Positions 10,519-18,375 are shown, numbered from the stretch's first letter. The stretch: 59,203 nucleotides of DNA from Pseudomonadota bacterium (GCA_018241325.1 JAFEEB010000024.1:1-59203); one strand, 5' to 3'. Notes: generated from the sequence alone by a model not told the origin. Made by a program: numbers and translations.

Positions 10519-12279
10519 TCAACGCGGCGCGGCCGCCGCAGCACAGCGCGGGCCCAACACCCGCCCCTTGAACTCGGTCATGGGCAAGCCATGATCGCGC
10601 TGCCATTCTTGCCAGCCCTTGGCTTCAGCTTGGCAGCGCACAGCGCCAAAAACATCGCATAACAGTTGCTGCTGCCGCGCCGCCTCGTCCGGCTGGCCCG
10701 ACACTTCCAGCAGCGTTGCATATCGGCGCAGCAGCGTGGGCGACGGAAGCCGGCGGGCCACGCCGCCATACTCTTCAAGCACCTGCTGCGTCACGGGTTT
10801 GGAAACGTCGGCAGCAGTCAAGGCCAGCAATCCATGCAGGTGGTCCAGCAGCAGCAGATCAGGCACCTCCACCGCATGGCGAACCGCCCCGATGCGGGCG
10901 TTTTCAAACCGGATGTCGGTGTAGGTCGACGTCGCGCGGCCCACGTCCCACACGACGGCCGCCGAAAGCGCGCAAAGTGCCAGCCAACCCAAGCCGAACA
11001 CCCCTGGCCCCAAACGCAGCGCCCGGTGCACCGGGTCACGTGCGTCGATCACGCCCATCATCAAGCCCATCGGCAACAGGAAATAGGTGTAGGCCAGCGG
11101 GTATTCCAGCATCGCGTGCAGCAGCAGGCCCAGCACCGCCGCCATCCAATAGCCGCTGGCTGCGCTGCCCTGCGCCGACAGATGCCGCCAAACCCACCAA
11201 GCCAGCAAGGCCAGCAGGCTCAAGCCCAGCGGCCAACCCAGCCACACCACCCAATCCAGCGCCAACATGTGCGCATAGTTGAAGTAATAACGCAAGTCCG
11301 GGTGGCAAGCCGCTACGGCCTCTTGCGCCGTGGCCGACTGGAGCCAACCGTAGCCCGTCCAGGGCCGCTGCAACGCGGCGTCGAAGAAAGCGTGCCAGAC
11401 CTTCAGCCGCAAATCGCCACCAGCCTGCTCGAGCCCCACGTCCCTTGCCGACCAAGGCAGCAACAGGTGCTGATCCAGCCACGGCATCGCCAACCACCAA
11501 ACCGCGCCCAGGCCAAGCGCCCACAGCCCCCAGCGCCATTCGCCGCGCTGGCCCGCGCGCAGCCACAACCACACGCACCAGCCAGCCAGCAGGGCCAGCT
11601 GCAGCAGGCCGGTGCGCGACTGGGTGATGCACATGGCCAGCGTCAACACCGCCGCCGACAGCATCATCCCAAAAGCACCGATCTGCCGTTCATGCCGCAA
11701 CTGCATGCCGCAACACAGCGCCAAGAAGAACAGCGTATTGGTATGGTTTTGCTGGCCCAGGCTCGCGTAAGGGCGGCTGCCGCGCACAAGTTCTTGCGCA
11801 AAAACCACCAGCGGCTCGGTCCACAGCCATTGCATCAGGACGATGCCGGCAGAAATCAGTCCCGCGGACAATACCGTCAGCAGCAGCGCGGTGGTCCACC
11901 GCCCGCCCATGACGCTGCAGGCCAGTGCCTGTCCGGTCAACACCGCCATCGCGAACAATCCCAGATACAAGCTCACGATCCAGGCATCGCCGGCAAAGGG
12001 CAGCAGCCCGCCCATCCACTGGATCCATGCGGCTGCAACGCCGAACGAAACGAGAGAAGTCAACGGCCAAGCCAATTTCGATTGCGCAAGGACTTCGCCC
12101 GCACGTCCAAAATGCAACAACGCCATCATCAGCAGGCCGCACACCGCGGACGCTTCGTTCCAAATGGAAACCCAAGGGAAAGCCTTGTTGGGCAAAAGCC
12201 AAGCCACTCCGACCGCAAACAGGCCCACCAAACCTAACAGCTCGGTCAGGCGAGGCGAGGCGTGCGAATGGTCGGACAC
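10519..12279 (-). CDS. PglL/TfpO-type pilin O-oligosaccharyltransferase, Wzy_C superfamily (586 aa)
   Basis: Polytopic membrane protein with about ten or more hydrophobic helices, a Wzy_C core around YASLGQQNHTNTLFFLALCC, and a large periplasmic loop near residues 290-330 (TGYGWLQSATAQEA). The C-terminal region ending LLLDHLHGLLALTA followed by a soluble tail fits the Wzy_C_2 arrangement of PglL proteins. These enzymes transfer lipid-linked glycans to pilin serine or threonine. Its place directly between a pilin and TfpZ supports pilin as the substrate. The catalytic region assignment is by similarity only. It starts 131 bp downstream of the pilin stop, after a strong terminator, so it either has its own promoter or depends on read-through. 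Confidence 0.82.
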   Translation of the reverse strand: MSDHSHASPRLTELLGLVGLFAVGVAWLLPNKAFPWVSIWNEASAVCGLLMMALLHFGRAGEVLAQSKLAWPLTSLVSFGVAAAWIQWMGGLLPFAGDAWIVSLYLGLFAMAVLTGQALACSVMGGRWTTALLLTVLSAGLISAGIVLMQWLWTEPLVVFAQELVRGSRPYASLGQQNHTNTLFFLALCCGMQLRHERQIGAFGMMLSAAVLTLAMCITQSRTGLLQLALLAGWCVWLWLRAGQRGEWRWGLWALGLGAVWWLAMPWLDQHLLLPWSARDVGLEQAGGDLRLKVWHAFFDAALQRPWTGYGWLQSATAQEAVAACHPDLRYYFNYAHMLALDWVVWLGWPLGLSLLALLAWWVWRHLSAQGSAASGYWMAAVLGLLLHAMLEYPLAYTYFLLPMGLMMGVIDARDPVHRALRLGPGVFGLGWLALCALSAAVVWDVGRATSTYTDIRFENARIGAVRHAVEVPDLLLLDHLHGLLALTAADVSKPVTQQVLEEYGGVARRLPSPTLLRRYATLLEVSGQPDEAARQQQLLCDVFGAVRCQAEAKGWQEWQRDHGLPMTEFKGRVLGPRCAAAAAPR

Positions 12280-12360
12280 AAAAAAATTATTCTGTATTAG
12301 GGTTGATACAGCAATGCTTAGAGAGATTCCTAGCCGGCACGCTGAACCAACGAATGGTGC

Positions 12361-12388
12361 AAAAAAAAGCGGCGCCCATAGCGCCGCT
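12361..12388 (-). terminator. Terminator downstream of the pilin gene
   Basis: AGCGGCGC (12368-12375) pairs perfectly with GCGCCGCT (12381-12388) around a 5-nt loop, followed on the minus strand by seven or more T residues. It is 24 bp after the pilin stop. Incomplete termination would give abundant pilin mRNA and less glycosyltransferase mRNA. Confidence 0.92.
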
Positions 12389-12411
12389 ATCAGATGTCGC
12401 TGGCTTCCGAA

Positions 12412-12891
12412 TTAGCCGCGGCAAGAACCGGGCAGGAACTTCGTCGGCATTGGGGAGGCGGAACCAGGGCCGCAAACCCAGTGGTTGATGCCGGAACCCA
12501 CAGAAATGGCGGTGGTGCCAGCGTCGGCGTAAGGCGTCAACGTGATGGTTGTCGAGGCAGCGGTCTTCAAATCGGACGCGGCCGTAGTTGTCACGGTCAC
12601 CGCACCGGCAGCCGTAGTATCAACCTGCTTCACGTACTTGGTGCCGGAACCCGATGCAATTTCACAGCCCCACGCACCCGCCGCTGGAAGCGAAGAAACC
12701 GCGCTCTGAACCGTTTCAGTAATGCTGGTGCGGCAAGCCGAACCTGCCAGAATCGCTTCAGACACCTTGGCTCTGATCGTGTAGTCCTGATAAGCAGGTA
12801 GAGCGACAGCAGCCAGAATACCAATGATGGCCACCACGATCATCAATTCGATCAGGGTAAAGCCTTGTTGCAGTTTCTTCATCTGTTTCAT
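12412..12891 (-). CDS. pilA: Type IV major pilin (PilA/PilE family, 159 aa)
   Basis: Major subunit of the type IV pilus. The prepilin leader [10 protein letters not shown] is cleaved before [20 protein letters not shown], with the essential Glu at mature position 5. The C-terminal half is Thr/Ala/Ser-rich, has Cys pairs (GSACRTS with WGCEIAS; WVCGPGS with PGSCRG) that could form disulfides, and offers many O-glycosylation sites. Of three in-frame ATGs (12897, 12891, 12882) I use 12891, because GAAGGA ends 7 nt before it. A sigma-54-type promoter lies upstream and a strong terminator follows. Confidence 0.97.
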   Translation of the reverse strand: MKQMKKLQQGFTLIELMIVVAIIGILAAVALPAYQDYTIRAKVSEAILAGSACRTSITETVQSAVSSLPAAGAWGCEIASGSGTKYVKQVDTTAAGAVTVTTTAASDLKTAASTTITLTPYADAGTTAISVGSGINHWVCGPGSASPMPTKFLPGSCRG

Positions 12892-12980
12892 TTTCATTTC
12901 CTTCAAAAGTAAGGTTGAACCTTGGAGACCCTTGGAGACACTCCCTGAGCGGGTAGGTGCGTCGTCGCACGCCTTGTTTG

Positions 12981-12997
12981 TTGCAGGGGGCGTGCCA
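12981..12997 (-). promoter_or_regulatory. Sigma-54 (RpoN) promoter of the pilin gene
   Basis: Read on the minus strand this is TGGCACG-CCCC-CTGCA. It matches the -24/-12 consensus TGGCACG-N4-TTGCA at all but one position, with correct GG-to-GC spacing. It would start transcription near 12970, leaving an 80-nt leader before the pilin ATG. Many type IV major pilins are RpoN-dependent and activated by PilR, which is the inferred regulator here. Confidence 0.78.
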
Positions 12998-13167
12998 ACG
13001 CGCGGAGGGCCGGGTTTTCGTAACAAACCGCACAGTTCGGCGGCCCTGGGCGGCAGCCAGCGGGGCCGCACGCTCTGTTTGGCACGGCAGACGGTGTGCC
13101 AGCCGGTGTGCTGGCGCGGCAAAGGCTGTGCCACGGTTTCTTTTTGACACGGCCCGGGCTGCGCCAC

Positions 13168-13294
13168 CGGCCGACCGCAAGGCGGCTCCTTCACGGTGCT
13201 GCCGACCGCAGGGCGGCCCCTTCACGACGCTGCCGACCGCAGGGCGGCCATTCGCGGTGTCGCCGGCCGCAGGGCGGCACATTCAGCGCGCCGT
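13168..13294. repeat. Four tandem copies of a ~31-bp GC-rich unit
   Basis: Units of 30-32 bp begin at about 13169, 13201, 13232 and 13262. Each has the core CCGACCGCAGGGCGGC (or a one- or two-base variant) followed by a CCTTCACG-like segment. They lie 170-300 bp upstream of the pilin promoter and immediately before the next plus-strand gene. The core is an imperfect palindrome (GCCG-ACC-GCA-GGGCGGC). No coding function is evident. Confidence 0.85.
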
Positions 13295-13342
13295 CGGCCG
13301 TGCTGCTTCTAAAATCAGGCGCACCACACGAGGAGCGCAAGC

Positions 13343-13831
13343 ATGGACACCATCAGCCTGGATGCGGCGGAGGCGGTTACCGGCATCAGCCGCCGCACGC
13401 TGTGGCGGCGCGTGGCCGAGGGCGCCTTTGCCAGCGGCGACAAGGACGCGCGCGGGCGCACCACCCTGGCGCTGGACGGTGTGCTGGCCCTGATGCAGGG
13501 CAATACGGGCATGGCCCTGGGCGCCGACGAGGTGCGGGTGCTGCGGCAGGCCGACGCCGGCGACGCGCCCGCGCAGGCCGACATGGGCGCCATGCTGTAC
13601 GTGGCGGGCGCGCGCCAGCCGGCGCTGTACTGGCTGCACGCGGCCGCCGAGCAGGGCAGCGCCGAGGCCATGCAGTGGCTGGGCACCCACCACGCCGCGG
13701 CGGGCAACGCGCAGGACGACCACCAGGCGCTGATGTGGCTGGCCAAGGCGGCGGCGCTGGGCCACCCGCTGGCGCGGCGGCAGGTGGACGGGCTGCTGGG
13801 CGCCGCGGGGCTGGGCGCGGTGGGGCCTTAG
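13343..13831 (+). CDS. HTH-like N-terminus plus Sel1 repeats, small regulator-like protein (162 aa)
   Basis: The N-terminus DAAEAVTGISRRTLWRRVAE looks like a MerR/excisionase-type helix-turn-helix. The second half contains two Sel1-type repeats (YWLHAAAEQGSAEAMQWLG and LMWLAKAAALGHPLARRQ). Sel1 repeats usually mediate protein contacts. Together they suggest a DNA-binding adaptor, but no function is known to me. A TAAAAT -10 box at 13310-13315 and GAGGAGCG before the ATG support expression. The last 107 bp of coding sequence is duplicated at 14538-14644. Confidence 0.8.
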   Translation: MDTISLDAAEAVTGISRRTLWRRVAEGAFASGDKDARGRTTLALDGVLALMQGNTGMALGADEVRVLRQADAGDAPAQADMGAMLYVAGARQPALYWLHAAAEQGSAEAMQWLGTHHAAAGNAQDDHQALMWLAKAAALGHPLARRQVDGLLGAAGLGAVGP

Positions 13832-13832
13832 G

Positions 13833-13905
13833 CAGCTATCAATAGAGAAGCTGTTTGCGCTTGATGGGAGCGCGCTGGAGGCTCGTTTTCTTGATGAATT
13901 CAGCC
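13833..13905 (+). repeat. Dispersed 'GATAGCTGCTTGCGC' repeat, copy 1
   Basis: This is a diverged copy of a 60-65-bp family whose core reads about GATAGCTGCTTGCGCTTGATGG followed by GCGCT and a T-rich end near GATTTTG. It follows the Sel1 gene stop directly. Other copies are near 14655, 16612, 18299, 19258, 23150, 27499, 30097 and 35431. The rest of 13906-14127 shows no gene or clear signal. Confidence 0.65.
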
Positions 13906-14127
13906 TGGGGCGCGCTCCCTTGGCGCCGCCTGTCGGCAAGAACGGGCGGGCGGCGGCATGGCGCGATGCGCGGCAGCCGGATCGGGCGGCCGGCAGGGCA
14001 GCCACCCCACGGTGACGGATGGCCAAGGCAGCGATACCTGCGATACTGGGTGCCGCAAGCGGACGACGCCGGCCCAGGTTGCCATGGAAGCCTTGCCGGG
14101 CCTGCATGATGTGAAGGACACGCTGCC

Positions 14128-14418
14128 ATGTTGCTGGATGAGTTGCGCCAGATAAAGGACCCGATCGAAGCCGTGTGCCGGCTCCACGGCGCCGGGCACC
14201 CGCGCGTGTTCGGCTCGGTCGCGCGTGGCGAGGAGAGGCCGGACAGCGACATCGACTTTCTGGTGGACTTGCCCAGGGGCTATGACTGGGTTGCCCAGCG
14301 CATGCCGCTGCAGCGGCAATTGGCCGAAATCACCGGGCGCCGGCTGGACCTGGTGCCCGAACACGAGCTGAATCGCCACATCCGCGCCGCCGTGCTCGAG
14401 GAAGCGGTGGAGTTGTGA
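14128..14418 (+). CDS. mntA: MntA-type minimal nucleotidyltransferase antitoxin (96 aa)
   Basis: Pol-beta-superfamily nucleotidyltransferase with the active-site pattern FGSVARGEERPDSDIDFLVD (GS...DxD) and a third acidic region near RRLDLVPEHEL. Members paired with HEPN toxins (HepT) neutralise them by adding AMP residues. The stop overlaps the next start (GTGA), as in intact mntA-hepT pairs, but the partner here is broken after 36 codons. The gene may therefore be an orphan antitoxin. Confidence 0.85.
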   Translation: MLLDELRQIKDPIEAVCRLHGAGHPRVFGSVARGEERPDSDIDFLVDLPRGYDWVAQRMPLQRQLAEITGRRLDLVPEHELNRHIRAAVLEEAVEL

Positions 14419-14525
14419 GCAAGCAATGGCAGGCTTATGCGCGGCACGTGCTGGATGCGACCGAGAAGTTGCGCCGCATCGAGCAGCGTGGCGACCTGAC
14501 AGCAGACGACAGTGAGCAGGCGTAG
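14415..14525 (+). pseudogene. Truncated HepT (HEPN/DUF86) toxin remnant (36 codons)
   Basis: Starts at the GTG overlapping the mntA stop and reads VSKQWQAYARHVLDATEKLR, then RIEQRGDLTADDSEQA and a TAG. This resembles the first helix of DUF86/HepT proteins, normally about 110-140 aa. The catalytic Rx4-6H motif is absent. The break lies 12 bp before a duplicated piece of the Sel1 gene, so a rearrangement probably removed the rest. Confidence 0.6.
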
Positions 14526-14537
14526 AGCGTGCGTGGA

Positions 14538-14644
14538 GCAGGACGACCACCAGGCGCTGATGTGGCTGGCCAAGGCGGCGGCGCTGGGCCACCCGGTGGC
14601 GCGGCGGCAGGTGGACGGGCTGCTGGGCGCCGCGGGGCTGGGCG
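14538..14644 (+). repeat. 107-bp duplication of the 3' end of the Sel1 gene
   Basis: Identical to 13711-13817 except for one base (CCCGCT versus CCCGGT). It has no start or domain context of its own and is followed, like the original, by a copy of the dispersed repeat. The mntA/hepT remnant lies between the two copies. Confidence 0.93.
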
Positions 14645-14654
14645 GGCCGGGGCC

Positions 14655-14715
14655 AGAAAAACTATGGAATGGATAGCAGCTTGCGCCCGCTGAACGGGCG
14701 CCAGGGGCGGATTTG
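14655..14715 (+). repeat. Dispersed 'GATAGCTGCTTGCGC' repeat, copy 2
   Basis: Contains ATGGATAGCAGCTTGCGC, a GCTGAACGGGCGCC hairpin-like centre and GCGGATTTGG at its end. It follows the duplicated Sel1 tail just as copy 1 follows the original. The remaining bases to 14840 show no gene. Confidence 0.65.
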
Positions 14716-14853
14716 GCCCATGGTTTTGGCATCGACCCACCGGGCGGCGGTGCGGGCCGGATGGGCATGGGGCCGGTGCAACCCGGCGGCCTGGCGGCAA
14801 GGCCCACGCGATCGCCCCGCACCGGGGCGCGGGCAACGATGGAGCGATGAACG

Positions 14854-15978
14854 ATGAACATGCATGCAAACGATCGGGCGCGCGGCTGGTGCGGCCGCGG
14901 TGGGGTGCTGGCCTTGGCGGGGCTGGTGGCTTTGGCGGGCTGTGGCGGGGGCGGCTCGGACGGGCCGGGCACGCCGGCGCCGCCGGCGCCCCCCACGGCG
15001 CCGCCGACGACCCCGCCCACAAGCCCGCCGCCCACGCCCCCATCGGGCAGCGCCACCTACGGCAATCTGCAGGCCGCGTCGCTGGGCGCCGGCGCCAGCC
15101 TGAACGGGGCGCTGCCGTTTCCGGCCGACAACGCGTGGAACACGGACATCTCCAAGGCGCCGGTCGATCCGGATTCGGCGGCGCTGATCGCCAGCATCGG
15201 GCTCACGCGCGGGCTGCACCCGGACTTTGGCGCGGGGCTGTGGGAGGGCGCGCCCATCGGCATCCCGTACGTGGTGGTGGGCGCGGGGCAGCCCAAGGTC
15301 AAGATCACGTTCACCGACTACGGCGACGAGAGCGACCCGGGCCCCTACCCGGTGCCGCCCAATGCGCCGATCGAGGGGCAGCGCGCCGACGGCGGCGCAT
15401 TTGGCGGCGACCGCCACGTGCTGGTGATCGACCGCAGCGCCAACCGCCTGTACGAGCTGGGCAACGCGGTGCCGCAGGCCGATGGCAGCTGGCTGGCCAG
15501 CGGGGGCGCGGTGTTTCACCTGGACAGCAACACGGTGCGCCCGGGCGGGCGGCCGGGCTGGACCAGCGCGGACGCGGCGGGGCTGCCGATCTTTCCGGGC
15601 CTGGCGCGCTATGACGAGGCGGCGACGGGCGTGATTGCCCACGCGCTGCGCTTTACCGTCAGCCGCACGCGCCGCGCCTATGTGCCGCCGGCCACGCACT
15701 GGGCGTCCAGCGACACCAGCGCCAACCTGCCGCCCATGGGCATGCGGGTGCGTTTGAAGGCGGCCTACGCGATCCCGCCGGGCACCAGCACCGAGTCGCG
15801 CGCGATCTTGCAGGCGCTCAAGACCTACGGCATGCTGGTGGCCGATAACGGCTCCAGCTGGTACATCAGCGGCGCGCCGGACGCGCGCTGGAACAACGAC
15901 GCGCTGCTGCGCGAGCTGGGCGCCGTGAAGGGCGCCGATTTTGAGGTGGTGCGGATGCAGGGGCTGGTCAAGCCCTGA
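14854..15978 (+). CDS. Proline-rich lipoprotein of unknown function (374 aa)
   Basis: The signal sequence ends in the lipobox LVALAGC, giving a lipidated Cys near residue 30. A GGGG run and a flexible Pro/Thr linker (about residues 36-63) follow, then a roughly 300-residue exported domain (starting near PFPADNAWNTDISKAPVDPD). The domain has repeated Gly/Asp/Trp-containing segments such as ALRFTVSRTRRAYVPPATHW and ends ADFEVVRMQGLVKP. I do not recognise the domain as an enzyme family. GGAG precedes the ATG by 9 nt. It appears monocistronic. A surface-exposed or periplasmic role is inferred from the lipobox. Confidence 0.85.
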   Translation: MNMHANDRARGWCGRGGVLALAGLVALAGCGGGGSDGPGTPAPPAPPTAPPTTPPTSPPPTPPSGSATYGNLQAASLGAGASLNGALPFPADNAWNTDISKAPVDPDSAALIASIGLTRGLHPDFGAGLWEGAPIGIPYVVVGAGQPKVKITFTDYGDESDPGPYPVPPNAPIEGQRADGGAFGGDRHVLVIDRSANRLYELGNAVPQADGSWLASGGAVFHLDSNTVRPGGRPGWTSADAAGLPIFPGLARYDEAATGVIAHALRFTVSRTRRAYVPPATHWASSDTSANLPPMGMRVRLKAAYAIPPGTSTESRAILQALKTYGMLVADNGSSWYISGAPDARWNNDALLRELGAVKGADFEVVRMQGLVKP

Positions 15979-16136
15979 GCCAGGGATTGCGCGCGCAAGG
16001 CTGCGGCAAGCGGCTCGGGGCGCCTGTCGATCGGTCGGCGCTCGCGCGCTTCATCAGGGCGGTCCACGCAGGCGTTAGAGTCACGGCTTTGGCTGCGCGC
16101 GCTCCGCCGTTGGCCGTCACACCGCCCTTCGATCTC

Positions 16137-16607
16137 ATGCCCATCACCCAAGACAGCGCCGTCACCCTGGCCTACAAAATCACCGACGCCCACAGCGGCA
16201 AGCCGCTGGACGCGGGCACCACCGCCTATCTGCATGGCGGCTACGACAACCTGTTTGCCCAGGTCGAGGCGGCGCTGGCCGGGCTGGAGGTGGGGCAGTC
16301 GATCGACCTGCAACTGGCCGCCCAGGATGCCTTCGGCGCGCGCGACGAGGCGCTGGTGCGCGTCATCCCCAAGAGCGACTTCCCGCCCGGCGTCAAGGTG
16401 GGCGGCCAGTTGCAGGGCGCGGGGCCCAACGGGCCGCTGGCCTACAACGTGGTCAAGATCAAGGGGCCCGAGGTGCACCTGGACGGCAACCACCCGCTGG
16501 CGGGGCACGACCTGCGCTTTGTCGCCACGGTGAAGGCGGTGCGCGCGGCCACGGCCGAGGAGATCACGCATCGCCACGTGCACGGGGCGCATGGGCATCA
16601 TCATTGA
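16137..16607 (+). CDS. slyD: FKBP-type peptidyl-prolyl isomerase SlyD (156 aa)
   Basis: Cytoplasmic prolyl isomerase/chaperone. The N-terminal FKBP half (ITQDSAVTLAYKITDA), the inserted IF chaperone domain (about residues 70-125), and DLQLAAQDAFGARDEALVRV fit SlyD. The C-terminal His-rich tail HRHVHGAHGHHH is the metal-binding tail used in nickel handling. Start chosen at MPITQDSA, where family similarity begins; upstream in-frame codons are not conserved-looking. No strong ribosome-binding site is visible. Confidence 0.95.
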   Translation: MPITQDSAVTLAYKITDAHSGKPLDAGTTAYLHGGYDNLFAQVEAALAGLEVGQSIDLQLAAQDAFGARDEALVRVIPKSDFPPGVKVGGQLQGAGPNGPLAYNVVKIKGPEVHLDGNHPLAGHDLRFVATVKAVRAATAEEITHRHVHGAHGHHH

Positions 16608-16611
16608 TTAA

Positions 16612-16675
16612 CTATATTTTTGATAGCTGCTTGCGCTTGATGGACGGGCGCTGCGGCACGATTTTGCTTTAAGTT
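16612..16675 (+). repeat. Dispersed 'GATAGCTGCTTGCGC' repeat, copy 3
   Basis: TTTTTGATAGCTGCTTGCGC followed by TTGATGGACGGGCGCTGC and GATTTTGCTTTAAG. It starts 5 bp after the slyD stop and is one of the best-preserved copies. Confidence 0.8.
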
Positions 16676-16700
16676 GTCCGTCGCCGGACGACCCGCCGCC

Positions 16701-16770
16701 GGCCCTGTCTTGCAGACCGCGGAGCCGCCAGAGGCGACTCCTCTTCGGGTTGTCCGGACTCGCGCTGGCG
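16701..16770 (+). repeat. 70-bp perfect inverted repeat, left copy
   Basis: The 70 bp beginning GGCCCTGTCTTGCAGACC recurs exactly, in inverse orientation, at 19417-19486. The two copies flank the MFS, lipoprotein, DUF2007 and yaeQ genes. Confidence 0.95.
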
Positions 16771-16785
16771 AGTCCAGAGCCGCAG

Positions 16786-16821
16786 CCCTCACCCCAACCC
16801 TCTCCCAGAGGGAGAGGGGGC
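16786..16821 (+). repeat. Dispersed CCCTCACCCC...CTCTCCC/GGGAGAGGGG hairpin repeat
   Basis: CCCTCACCCCAACCCTCTCC followed by CAGAGGGAGAGGGGGC forms a CTCTCCC-AGA-GGGAGAG hairpin. The same family occurs at 32092-32130 (inside hsdM), 35296-35395 (two copies) and 42969-43010. It lies 16 bp before the TTG start of the MFS gene. Confidence 0.85.
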
Positions 16822-16837
16822 AAAAACCGGAACGCCC

Positions 16838-18082
16838 TTGAACGCCACCGACCCGCCGGACACCGACACCTCTGCCCCCCCGCCCATGCCCCTGCGCACG
16901 GCCTGGGCCATGCTGGGTGCGCTGGCTGGGGCCTTTGTGCTCAGCCAGGCGTTTCGCACGCTGGGGGCCATCATGGGGCCGCCGCTGGCCGACCAGTTGC
17001 AGCTGTCGCCGCAGCAGCTGGGGCTGTGGTCGGCGGCGTTTCACTTCTCGTTCGGGCTGGTGCAGCTGGTCATGGGCGTGTCGCTGGACTTGTGGGGCAT
17101 TCGGCGCACCATCTTGCTGGCGTTTCCGGCGGCGGCCGCGGGTGCGCTGCTGTCGGCGCAGGCGGGCAGCTACCCGGTGCTGCTGCTGGGGCAGCTGCTG
17201 ATCGGCACGGGCTGCGCGCCGGCGTTCCTGGTGTGCACGCTGTTCATCAGCCGGCACTTCGCGGCCGATCGCTTTACCGCCACCTCGGGGCTGGTGATGA
17301 GCATCGGCAGCCTGGGCGTGCTGGCCACGGCCACGCCGCTGGCCTGGCTGATCGAGGCCAGTTCCTGGCGCTGGGGTTTTGCCGCGCTGGCGCTGGGCTG
17401 CGTGCTGGCCTGGGCGGCCATGGCCTGGCTGGTGCACGAGCCGCCCGGCCCCCCCGCCGTGGCGGGCGAGCGGCCCACGGCCGGGGCCGCGCTGCGCGGG
17501 CTGTTCGGCCTGTTCAAACTGCCGCAGACGGCCGGCATGGTGGCCTATGCGGCCGTGGCCTACGCCGGCTTCATCACCCTGCGCGGGCTGTGGCTGGGGC
17601 CGCTGCTGGTGGAGCGCCACGGCTTCAGCCTGGTGCAAAGCGGCAACGTGGCGCTGGTGATGACGCTGGCCAGCATGGCCAGCCCCAGCGTGTTCGGCCG
17701 GCTGGACCCGGGCGGCGCACGCCGCACGCGCTGGATGCTGGTGCTGGCGCTGGTGGCCGCGCTGCTGGTGGGCGCGGCCGGCGTGGTGCCGATCGCGTGG
17801 GTGGACGTGGCTTTGGCCGTGACCTACGGCGCACTGTCGGGCTACGGCGTTTTGCAGTACGGCTACGTGCGCGACGCCTACCCCGAGGCGCTGCGCGGGC
17901 GCGCGCTGTCGCTGCTGACCATGGCGATGTTTTTGGGCGTGGCGCTGATGCAGTGGGCCAGCGGCGTGGCCGCCAGCTGGGCGCCCGCGCTGGGCGTGGC
18001 GCCCTTCACCGCCGCGCTGCTGACCATGTCGGCGCTGCTGCTGGCGGGGGCGGCGGCTTTCTGGCGGCTGCCGCGGGCGTAG
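16838..18082 (+). CDS. Major facilitator superfamily transporter (414 aa)
   Basis: Twelve predicted hydrophobic helices. The loop between helices 2 and 3 has an MFS motif A-like stretch (VSLDLWGIRRTILLAFPA). MFS_1-type secondary carriers exchange solutes across the inner membrane using ion gradients; the substrate cannot be told from sequence. The longest frame starts with TTG at 16838; an ATG at 16886 (MPLRTAWAMLG) gives a 398-aa protein starting right at helix 1 and may be the true start. The upstream region is made of repeats, so the promoter is unclear. Confidence 0.88.
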   Translation: MNATDPPDTDTSAPPPMPLRTAWAMLGALAGAFVLSQAFRTLGAIMGPPLADQLQLSPQQLGLWSAAFHFSFGLVQLVMGVSLDLWGIRRTILLAFPAAAAGALLSAQAGSYPVLLLGQLLIGTGCAPAFLVCTLFISRHFAADRFTATSGLVMSIGSLGVLATATPLAWLIEASSWRWGFAALALGCVLAWAAMAWLVHEPPGPPAVAGERPTAGAALRGLFGLFKLPQTAGMVAYAAVAYAGFITLRGLWLGPLLVERHGFSLVQSGNVALVMTLASMASPSVFGRLDPGGARRTRWMLVLALVAALLVGAAGVVPIAWVDVALAVTYGALSGYGVLQYGYVRDAYPEALRGRALSLLTMAMFLGVALMQWASGVAASWAPALGVAPFTAALLTMSALLLAGAAAFWRLPRA

Positions 18083-18122
18083 CGCTTTTGCCGCGTGCGG
18101 CCCGTGGGCGCATACTGTCCGC

Positions 18123-18290
18123 ATGAACCTCTTGCACATCCCCCTCCTTCGCGCGGCGCTGGCCGCCGCAGCCCTGGGCCTGCTGGGCGCGTGCACCGGC
18201 GCGCCGCGCGCACCCGACGGCGGCGCCACGACCTCGGGCGTGACGGTGTACGGCACGGTGGATGCGGGCGTCAGCCGCACCGACAAGTAG
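18123..18290 (+). CDS. Small putative lipoprotein (55 aa)
   Basis: The product reads MNLLHIPLLRAALAAAALGL followed by LGACTGAPRAPDGG and ends GTVDAGVSRTDK. A signal peptide with lipobox LLGAC predicts a lipidated Cys near residue 24, leaving about 30 exposed residues. It starts 40 bp after the MFS gene and is followed directly by a dispersed repeat. Function is unknown. Confidence 0.6.
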   Translation: MNLLHIPLLRAALAAAALGLLGACTGAPRAPDGGATTSGVTVYGTVDAGVSRTDK

Positions 18291-18298
18291 ATCTCGCC

Positions 18299-18361
18299 AA
18301 CTACTTTTTGATAGCTGCTTGCGCCCGATGGACACCGGCTGCAACCCATTTTGGCTTTGAT
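18299..18361 (+). repeat. Dispersed 'GATAGCTGCTTGCGC' repeat, copy 4
   Basis: ACTTTTTGATAGCTGCTTGC then GCCCGATGGACACCGGCTGC and CATTTTGGCTTTGATTT. It ends 15 bp before the GTG start of the next gene, so it may supply its leader. Confidence 0.8.
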
Positions 18362-18375
18362 TTGCCGGCGCCGCC

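Noticed and set aside
13168-13294. CRISPR-like array upstream of the pilin
   Set aside because: Units are contiguous 31-bp tandem repeats with no unique spacers.
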